A stretch of 64,000 nucleotides of DNA, taken from contig NMRA01000080.1 of assembly GCA_002633005.1 (NCBI GenBank), positions 465,291-529,290 on the forward strand, given 5' to 3'. Made by a program: the position numbers and the translations under genes. The DNA comes from Phoronis australis (taxonomy: Eukaryota; Phoronida; Phoronidae). The notes beneath the pieces were generated by a model. That model was given only the letters and a program-made list of their open reading frames with translations, had not been told where the DNA came from and made no database searches. This document shows positions 55,399-64,000 of this stretch, one piece after another. Numbering within the stretch: the first letter of the stretch is position 1; each line of letters opens with the position of its first letter.

Positions 55399-55495
55399 CC
55401 TCTTGGCCGAATGGTTTGAGGGCTTGGTCGTCGTACGTGCAAGCTGGGTTCAAGTGCCACCGGAGACACTGAAACTTTCTACCCTTTGAATGAAG
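55399..55495 (+). mobile_element. tRNA-derived SINE-like unit, copy 2 (head only)
   Basis: CCTCTTGGCCGAATGGTTTG ... CTGGGTTCAAGTGCCACCGG, then AGACACTGAAACTTT, matches 55035-55110 closely. Similarity fades after ~95 bp. Confidence 0.6.
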
Positions 55496-57225
55496 GCCCA
55501 GGTTCAGAAATCCCAGTCTCGCGAAACCGCGGCACCGACTAGTAGGCATTTTTCAGCTCTTTGCGCAAATTGGATTCATCAGCTGTGGGGGTGCATTAAA
55601 TGTTTTTACATAAAAGAAAGGTCAAGTTTTCACTTTCTGGACGAAGAAATAATTTCGCCCTTAAGCATTATGATTTTGTCACTTTTCAACTTTAGAGCAA
55701 AATAATTACAATTTATATTTTTTTCAAAATTCATCGTCAACAACCCCCCCCCCCACCCGGCCTTAAAATATTGGACTGAACTGCATTCAAGAGTCACATG
55801 CCCCCGAAGTGCGCAAAAGCGTTATGTGAATGTATCTAAAACCGCTTTTGAAATCTTCGCTTGTGACGTCACTTCCGCGTGTCGGTGAATTTGCCGTGTT
55901 AAACATCAAAGTTCAAAATTTTTTAACGCGCGTGAACATTTAATCTATCAATCAAAAATCGCATTAACAGATCCAGAAACACTCAGTATCCTATTTCCAA
56001 ATCGGACTTCAATTGCATTTTCATACTTCACGGGACGTTTGTTTCGGACCTTGAGTTCAAAATTCACCGACCACGCAAAATGAACCTGCAAGTGACCGAG
56101 TTTGCTGTCTTTGCCCCACATAGGATAGTCCTTACCAAGGGGTGAAAATAAGGCCAAATTTTTGAAAATCTGGTCGAAGAATTTTTATTTTTTGTTAGAG
56201 GTCCTATTTTTTGTAAAATTTAAACTTAAATTTCAAATTTCTACATCATGAAAAAAAAAATCTTCGTCAGGTTTTATGATCAACCAAGTCCATTTAATAA
56301 TGCACCAATCGTTATACAAACGTAACCAGAGTTGAGTGCGCAAAAGATACAAAGTTTGATGAATGAAATCTATGGATTTTTCCGCTGCCCCACGTCACTT
56401 CCGCGTGGTTAGTCATGGCAGCGAAATAAACAAATAATGCGAGTGTCTTTGTATCACTTCATATCTATTTTTGCGCAATTGTGCACAGCGAAGGCAAGTT
56501 TCATTTCACGTAGAGTAAAGAAATGAATTTTCATGAATTTTAACAAGTTACTAGAGTACTTTTAAAGACTAACTGTATGATTTTTAAGCTTATTTTAGCG
56601 CCTTCAACTGAGGAATTGGTTTTCTATTTCAGTACAGATTACTTGTCGCCTTCTTCAGTGGTACATCTTACCCTGTACTGCCGAAATGAAGTCGCATTGT
56701 ACTGAATTGCTGTGCCAAGCTGAAGTTTTCATTTTTTCTGTTCAGTTATAATATAACTAAAAGATCAGAGAAATAAATGTGAAACATGACGAGAAAAAGT
56801 TTCCTTGATGGTAATGCATCTCATTTAAAAGAGGTCTTTACTTCTATCTCAGTCAAACGCAGTCACATTACATCTAATTCTGTTGTGGCTAACTACTTTT
56901 ACTTTTACTATGTTCCGCCTTGATTGGCAACAATCTATCATAGCCGTTATGTGTATATGTCACTGATATTATCAGTCATATATAGTGTCTCAAACTTCCC
57001 AAACAGTGACATTTTTATCTTATTCGAGCAGATCATCCAAGGCACCGACAAGAAAAGATATTCAACGAAAAGCCTTCAGTTTTTGATAACATCGGTCAGC
57101 CTTCCAACATTTTGCTTCTTTCATGACAATTAATCTCTGGTATTCTTTCAATACCATTTATTAGCATAGCTCAATTGCCAAGGACATGTTGAGACTAGTG
57201 TCAAATATGACAAAGTGCAATACAT

Positions 57226-57389
57226 ATAGATTATTACATGGCGAAGTCGTTATCCCCCGTTATCTAGAGCCCGAGTGGATTTTGGAGAATTATCGCCCGA
57301 GGGGCGTTAGCCCCGAGGGTGATAATTCTCCAAAATCCACGAGGGCTCTAGATAAGGGGGATAACGGCTGAGAACATGTAATAATCTAT
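57226..57389. mobile_element. 164-bp fold-back element
   Basis: ATAGATTATTACATG at the left and CATGTAATAATCTAT at the right are exact complements. A second paired block (GTTATCCCCCGTTATCTAGA with GCCC ... against its complement) leaves only a short centre GAGGGGCGTTAGCCCCGAGG. The whole unit folds on itself. Confidence 0.85.
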
Positions 57390-57933
57390 TTATACCACAT
57401 ACTAAACGAGAAACATTGCAATGAATCGATTTACCTTTTCTGACTCTCCACGGCTTTGTAACTACTTTCTAGGTCAGAGGCCCTGGGTCGGAGGTCGTGG
57501 CCTTTTAAGAAAAGCCGGGCTATTTTTGTCAAATAATGCTTTTACTCAAAACCAATTGAAAACTTAAATATAATAGAAATAAACTGAATTTATAAATTAA
57601 GGTTTACCAACTATTATAGCTTAAAACACGTTTTCACGCTAAGCTTTGACCGGGAAATTATCGTCTGCTAAAGTAGGTTACCACTGGTAACTGAATATAA
57701 TTCTCAAGCCAAAGATCCTGACGACACGATACCCGCATTCAAACTGGAGATCGGTGATTTACAAGTAAGAGGACATGAGAGAAATATTTCATTGAATTAA
57801 GATGTCATTTTTATGGAAATTATGTGTCTTATTTTTCGCAGCGTATAAGTACAGTACAATGTGGTTTGTTGAACGTGCGATTATTGCGCGTGCTCATTTA
57901 AGTATTCTATTTTCACTCTTGATGACGACAGTC

Positions 57934-58003
57934 GCTGCGTGGTGTAGTGGTTAAAGTCGGCGATCAGCAATACCAAGGTCCTGGGTTCGACTCCGTCCTC
58001 GGT
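57934..58003 (+). repeat. tRNA-like SINE head with good A and B boxes
   Basis: GTGGTGTAGTGGTTAAAG (A box) and GGTCCTGGGTTCGACTCC (B box) are well conserved with tRNA-like spacing. Acceptor and anticodon stems do not pair cleanly and no 3' tail boundary is clear, so SINE is preferred to functional tRNA. Confidence 0.5.
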
Positions 58004-59463
58004 TTCCCGCCAAATCGTTATCTCGCTAGTGAGATAACTTTATGGGTTATTACACGGTTTTATCTGCCATTTGACGCTAATATTGTGGTATTAAAAATGT
58101 TATCATTTTTATTTAAGCAGTGAGTACGAAGGAAGTGATTTTACAATTGAACCATATCTATAATTGTAATTTGAGTGGAGTTGGCAATCTCAATGACAGA
58201 ATTGCAAGAGCCCATGAAATGAAAGACTTCCAGTGAACTTGCTTTTCAACTGTACACTGTTTTTTTAAATTTATGTATTAATCTATTGAAATAATAGTAA
58301 ACCCAGGCATCAAGAAGATGCTAGTGAACATATTATTTATGACAAGATAATTATATCATGCTTTTGTCACTCAATCATTGAAATAAAGAACAAATCAGAG
58401 GACCATTATGATTTAATCATTTAGATATTCCAAAGTTCAAATCGAAATCAAGTACTTTAAGTCGGAACATTATATTTGGTTTCGGGTCCTTCACGGAGTC
58501 TCCATCAGCATTAACTTGTACTAATTGTATTTTTGTCTTAATGTGAATAAAGTGTATTACAACTGAAAGATTTCCAAGATAGTTGACATTTATATCTACT
58601 GTACATCAGTCAAAACTGAAATAATTTCAGTATAGGAAAAGCTAAAATGTAAACTAAAATGATTAAACATTTTACCATAATAAGTAACTTAGAATGCACA
58701 GTACTTTAGAACTTTTAAGCATTACAAACATTATCCAACAGCAGAAATTTTCATGATATGAAAGCGGACATGCATGTAACTATTACCATGGTGACCGAAT
58801 AGTGTTCCTCTACACCAGAATTTGACAAACATGATATAAAAAATATGAAGTTGCAAGGAAAAAGAATTGGAGGCTTGAAGCTTCACGATCCAACATGGCC
58901 TATTTCTCTAATTAAGATTCTTCATACTGTTGCCTTGATAACCTTAAGTAAGAAAGCAGCAAGTTACAAAACATGACTTCAAAGCAATTTAGACTTAAAA
59001 TTCAGAAAAATATGAATCATTTTGTGACACACAATCAAGCCTTGAACAGCAGTTGACAGTCAAACAAAAAACCATTTCAAAAATATTTCAACTATTTTAA
59101 GCTGAGTGTAAGAACATCTGACTGGAAAATTCACCGTAAAATAATTAAAATACTTCTTATAGTTTTTCACAAAAACACGAAAATTGAATAGTGTTCTTTT
59201 TTTGTAGCAACGTTTGTCAAAATATATCAACGTTAAATCTTCACAAATTACAAAGTAGCCGGTTGAACATGCCTTTCACTTTTCAGTTCAGCAAAAGTCG
59301 CCATGTTGTCGGTACCGCCGTGAATTCCGAGCACATTTATCACTCAATAAGTAAGAACTGAGAGGCTAAAATTTGGTGAAAGCTGTTGAATCGCGCAGAA
59401 TTGTAAGTAAAGATATATCTCACTAAATTTCACAGTAAATTATTTGCGAAAATAATTTATACG

Positions 59464-59560
59464 CATGCGCGCACCCAAGGGGGCTCGTGGGGCTTGAACG
59501 AGCCCCCCATTTGCCTCAAAACAACGAACAGTCCGAGAAAACGAGACCCAAATTTCGCCA
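59464..59560 (+). mobile_element. GCGCGCACCC-family MITE, diverged copy 3
   Basis: Starts ATGCGCGCACCCAAGGGGGC with CCCCCCATTTG and GAGAAAACGAGACCCAAA, matching the left half of 14423-14660. The right end was not identified. Confidence 0.5.
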
Positions 59561-60905
59561 CAAAAATTTCAATAACTTTGCATTGCTTTCCCTGATTTTG
59601 ATACTATTTCGATTTTTATTGAGTAGCATGCATTATCTTTCCGATGATAGCAAAGTATTTTTTCAGAAAGAAAAAAAGATTTGGTTCGACCTCCCTAATC
59701 TCAGTGTCCGATTTAGACAGGGGGTCAAAATGGTTCATGATCCTCTAAACTTGACAAACTTACTCCTAAAATTGGCATGGTCACACCAAGTATTGACGGC
59801 ATATTGTAATTTTCTTTCTATGTGATGCAGTGGTGCGCCGGTAACCCCTGTCCCGGGGGTCAGGCACCATATCACATGCGCACAACCAACATTTTAAATG
59901 GGGAGTTCGAATTGCACATTTTCCTTGAGGGGAGGTCGAATTTCAAAGGTTTGGACCTTAATTGCCAGCGGCGGCGTTCTTCCCTAGTTAGCCGGTTGCC
60001 CACGTCAGCCAATATGCCACTCAACGTTCCTGGTCAACCCCTGTACTTGCTCTTTCATATAGAACCCACTGCTGAGTAGGCTTACGCTGATTGTCAAAAC
60101 TTTGATATTGTATCTTTGCGCTTTACCGGAATGTATCAAGTCAGTTGACATTTTGGCACGTGAGTCAAAAAAACACTAGCCTACACGTACGGGCATTCAG
60201 AGTTCATCAGTGAACGGGACGAGACGTCTACCTAGAAATCGGCAGACAAAATCCAGAATACCATTCGGAGATTGAGGAATTATCGACGACTGAATTGTGA
60301 TGCGAACTGTTTTTTAACTTAGCTTGCCTCCTCGTCTTTGAGAATCCTATAAACCGTTGGCACAGTGCATCTACTGCAATCAGGGCAGCACAAACTTCTT
60401 ACACGGCTTTCCCCACAGCTGCTTTTGGCACTTGTTTTAAATGACTCGCCGACAAGGGATTAGAATACGCCTGTTGCCGGGAATCGTAGAGTAAGGAGTT
60501 CATAAGTTGGCGGCGATGGAATGCGGTGATACGGCGGGTTTATAAGATGAAGAAGATTTAAAATGAAAACTGTTTCTCTGCACTGAAACTGAAGCGCCGA
60601 AATATGGTATGAGGACTTATTTTTTTAGATTTGCTGTGTCTCACAGTGGCCATTCAATTCTTGTCTCGCTCGTATTTATTTTCGAGTACGATTTCGATCA
60701 CACTGCCAAACGAAACTTGAAATTCGAAGCATATACTCGGAATTTTTACTCAAAATCGTACTCGAAATACAGATGAGATACACTTCACTTCGAGTATACT
60801 CGAAAAGTGAGTATGTGTTCGAAATTTCAAGTACAGATTTTTCGAGTATGACATTGATCAATACACCCCAAAGATGAGACTATACTCGAGTTGAGTATGA
60901 AGTGT

Positions 60906-60953
60906 GAGTTTGAGTCTGAGTCGAGTCTGAGTACGGAGATTGGATACCGGGCC
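60906..60953 (+). repeat. GAGTCTGAG-rich dispersed repeat, copy 2
   Basis: GAGTTTGAGTCTGAGTCGAG then TCTGAGTACGGAGATTGGAT, similar to 491-550. It follows a stretch of repeated CGAGTA motifs (60680-60850). Confidence 0.5.
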
Positions 60954-62434
60954 TAGCATATGACAGGTAGCTACTTGTCTTTGCTTGCCAAATATGCTAT
61001 GCGCTTCGAACCAAACGGACAAGTTTCGTTTTGAAAGAGGGCAGGCGACAATAATTTTTCTGCATTTACAATTTCGTGGTACGAGATCAACCCGCGAGGG
61101 TAGTTGGTTGTGTGGGACGGATTGCAAACTGTTACTGGAAGGATAGTCAAACTTTGTGTACAATCGAACATACACTATCTGTTGAGACACCCACCAAGAT
61201 TTGGCTTCGTATTGCTCATTGTAAGGCAATAGCTTGTCGATGGCATGCCTGTGAAAACAGCAACGTCAGGTGTAATTGTAAGACAACTAACGGGAAATGC
61301 TCCGCTAATTTGTGCTTATCGCGAACCACAAGCATACTTTCTCATCAATTGTTCCATGTCGTATTTGATGCTGCTGTTACAAGATCCCGCGGTTTGAACG
61401 TAAAACGGACTGCCGTAAACGGGTAGATTTTGTAACAAAAATTGTTCGTATGCCCGCACTGGACATAAGTTTGATTGATTGACATTATCATCAAAGCGTG
61501 GCTATTCAGACCAATTCCAAAGCATTTCTTCGTCCATGAAGTTGTGGTAGGTTTACTGATTATAACCGCCCATCACTATTTTCGCTCTTCTGTACAACAG
61601 GTTTTGATCCCGGCGTAGTCTCAGTCGTTCTGTTAGAGAATATATACCTGAAATCGAATGTACAAATTGTTCGTAGAATTAAAAAATAATTATCGTAGAG
61701 CACCGGTAATAACCTTTTCATTATCCTATCTGTGGGAATTTTATCTCTGATAATAGTATACCGCCTAAATGGTTTGTACGCTGCTTTTAAGAGTATTAGA
61801 ATATCGATTGGACAGTCTCTACTCACAATCAGCTCCTCTAAGACCAGGGTTCTGGATTTATTTAATCTTTTTATTGAGAATAGAACTCCGAAACTGTTTT
61901 TAACAGTATCCGTTCTACTTTAATGCGGCATTTGCAGTACTTGTACATCTACAGAGATGACCAGGGGAAAAGTTTCCGAGTTGAGACACAGGAGGGGCAG
62001 GAGCTTGTGAAGTGAAGACAGGTGTAATGCATAGTAGATGCAAACGTAGTTCACTTCTAATGTTAAAATCAGCTGTGCTCAATGTCGTATCAAGAGGGGG
62101 GGGCGGGAGGCGGATTGTGTAACCGTCCTTTGATTCATTCTCGCGGGCCCTCTCCAAGTTTTGACTGCTGCACTCCACCCCCCTTCCCTGGCGGTAATCT
62201 GTCGCGACTAATTATCGTCACCCCATAATGTTTTCACGCCTCCTTGTAGTAGCGACTTCCGGAGCAAGTTCCAACCCTTTCATTGACGCTACCTGTCCAT
62301 GCTCCAGTTGGTTATACGAAACCTTTAATTGAAGAATGACACCCTTTACGCATATTTCAAGTATCTGAGCCCATGATTAAGCGATCCGTGTCATTTTATA
62401 ACTTTGATAAAGACCCCAGGGGTCATTTTCGCGG

Positions 62435-62600
62435 TGACAAAATTATTGCTACACCGTGTAAATAGAATGGGTGTCTGTGAAGTAATCGTGACGATGTTGT
62501 CAGATAAGTTAAGCCCCTAAACGCAAATGAGACCGACGACCATTGTGTCAATAACCGGAAACAGTATTGTGACGAATAATACAAAACAAACATATCAACA
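62435..62600 (-). repeat. Candidate 3' LTR of the Gypsy element
   Basis: On the minus strand, AGCGGGG, a possible polypurine tract, precedes TGTTGATATG. The stretch ends ...TTTTGTCA, giving TG...CA borders and a ~166-bp length. It lies ~160 bp past the pol stop, where a 3' LTR is expected. The matching 5' LTR is outside the window, so this is unproven. Confidence 0.35.
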
Positions 62601-62763
62601 CCCCGCTGACTTAAAAAAATCTTAAACTTAATCTCTAAAGTTCTAAGTTTGTAAACAAACAGTACTATCATTAAAGTCTTTCCATTATGCTAGTAAACTA
62701 ACTAACTAACTATGAACTTAATGTGTCACTTCTCCAAAGTCCTTTTACAACACAATTATCCAG

Positions 62764-64000
62764 TTAATGTGTCTCATAGTCCTTCAGATACTTGGGTGAG
62801 TTGACCACTCGTCCACCCCGCGTTACAGTTCGCGACATTTCCGGAGACTCCACCGACGGTGATGGAGGTTCCTGAAGGCTTTCACTAACCGTTGCGCATC
62901 GAACGGGCTTCGACAGGTTCGTGGTATGGACAAAATTCGTGTCTGTCGCGGCGAAGTAAGTCTTGACCGCACGCAACTGAATAAGACCTGTTGGTCAGTT
63001 GTTTATGTACTTTCGCAACTTTCCATTGTGTGCGACAAGAGTTCAAGTCCCTGACTAGAACTGGTGTTCCCTCCTTAATGGATTCAAGAGGCCTGGTATT
63101 CTTGTTGCAAGACTTAGCTACTTGTTTTCTACGCTTCTCTTTTTCTGCCCAGTTTCGTACAGATCTACTATCGATTTCAACAATGAAGGCAACGGTGCTC
63201 TCGTTTGATCTTCCCAACAACCGCTCTATGGGACTCGTTGACAAGGTAGCTGTAGGAGTATCACGATATTCTAGTACGGCCAACAGGGGATACTGAGACC
63301 TCTTCAGTAAACTTTTCGCAATTTTCAACGCCGATTCCACTTTTCCGTTAGAACGGTGGTGGTGCGGTGAGGACGAAGTATGACGGAAGCTCCACGCTTT
63401 GCTGAAATCAGCAAACTTTCTGGACGTGAACTGGGCTGCATCGACTCTTTGCAAGAAATGCGGAACTCCTAAACGCGAGAACACATGTTTCAACGTGTTC
63501 ACTGTGGTACTCTCAGTAGTATCTTCCAGTCTTTCCAACTCCAGATGATCAGAATGATAGTCCACTATCACCAAGTAATCATAGCCCGCAGGCGACATAA
63601 GATCGACTCCAACTTTAATCCATTGCTGTTGGCTAATCTGGGATTGAGTGTTGGTGTAGTTCATTTGATCAGCATCTTTGGGCTGGGGCATTTCAAGCAT
63701 GGCTTTTACCCTCTCCGAATCTGGCTTGATGCCATCTGCGCTCAATACATGCCCAATATAGGGGAATTCTTTCTTCAAGAACAAACATTTCTGTTTAGAT
63801 TAAGACCTGACTCTCGAGAGAGCAGTAGCAGTTGCTTTGAATTTCGATCATGGTCCGCAAGGTGACAACCATAAGTGAGAATGTCGTCCGCAACGACCGT
63901 TATCCTCTTTAAGCCATGTACGATTAACCTGGGTAAGTTGTCTCTAAAATTCTTAAGTTTGGGGAAGTCGAAAGACCGAAACGCATTCGCAACCACTTGT
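62764..64000 (-). pseudogene. Ty3/Gypsy retrotransposon pol, frameshifted and deleted, open at window edge
   Basis: Minus-strand order: reverse transcriptase tail with VVADDIL (63996-63775), then YIGHVLSADGIKPDSERV in another frame, integrase core with VGVDLMSPAGYDYLVIVDYH, DAAQFTSRKFADF and SNGKVESALKIAKSLL (to ~63300), then the integrase C-terminus, and TRGGRVVNSPKYLKDYE in a third frame (62976-62764). Two frame breaks (near 63784 and ~62900) and an internal deletion (around 63660, which removes RNase H and the integrase zinc domain) make it inactive. D, D and E of the integrase triad are still recognisable. The 5' part lies beyond position 64000. Confidence 0.85.

Larger units (their letters stand above)
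53850..62434. other. Repeat-rich intergenic region
   Basis: No supported gene. It holds SINE-like tRNA-derived units (54668, 55035, 55399, 57934), a truncated CAGTGGC-family element (54820-54979), a 164-bp fold-back element (57226-57389), a GCGCGCACCC-type end (59464) and a GAGTCTGAG repeat (60906). Stretches 58010-59460 and 61000-62400 show nothing recognisable. Confidence 0.6.

Noticed and set aside
57934-58003. Functional tRNA gene
   Set aside because: A and B boxes are good, but stems do not pair into a cloverleaf and no clear acceptor end is present.

Overview
This is eukaryotic, metazoan DNA. It shows spliced genes with GT/AG introns, a TTAGGG-type interstitial repeat, tRNA-derived SINE-like elements, a degraded Ty3/Gypsy retrotransposon and many short terminal-inverted-repeat (TIR) elements. 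Two stretches are present twice, each pair separated by a single N, with small SNP and indel differences. They look like unmerged haplotypes of a highly heterozygous animal, probably a marine invertebrate. The phylum cannot be fixed from this window.

Layout. Positions 1-9200 are mostly intergenic. They hold a partial ORF broken by a 125-N gap, a TIR element, palindromes and a 38-bp tandem satellite. Positions 9283-40128 (+) carry one complete M13 zinc metallopeptidase gene of the neprilysin/endothelin-converting-enzyme family. I assembled 21 coding exons that join without a frame break into 736 codons plus stop, with a type II membrane anchor, HEITH, GENIAD and a C-terminal CxxW. Its introns hold a THAP-bearing P-element-like TIR element, a 2.75-kb element with ~295-bp inverted arms and a decayed PIN-like ORF, and several MITE families. 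Positions 53570-41840 (-) carry a tRNA/rRNA uracil-5 methyltransferase of the TRMT2 family. Its 13 frame-consistent exons look most like the mitochondrial paralog TRMT2B. The two genes converge tail to tail, about 1.7 kb between stop codons. Positions 53900-62400 are repeat-rich intergenic DNA with SINE-like units and a 164-bp fold-back element. Positions 62435-64000 (-) hold a frameshifted, internally deleted Ty3/Gypsy pol running off the window edge.

The two host genes have no obvious functional link: one is a cell-surface peptidase, the other a tRNA/rRNA-modifying enzyme. The least ordinary parts are the mobile elements. These are the long-arm element with its PIN-like ORF, a 92-bp palindrome nested in one arm whose empty site survives in the other arm, the P-like element and its short deletion derivative, and the ~70-bp CATGGGCGGCGCA fold-back family. 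No wholly new cellular system can be supported from sequence alone.
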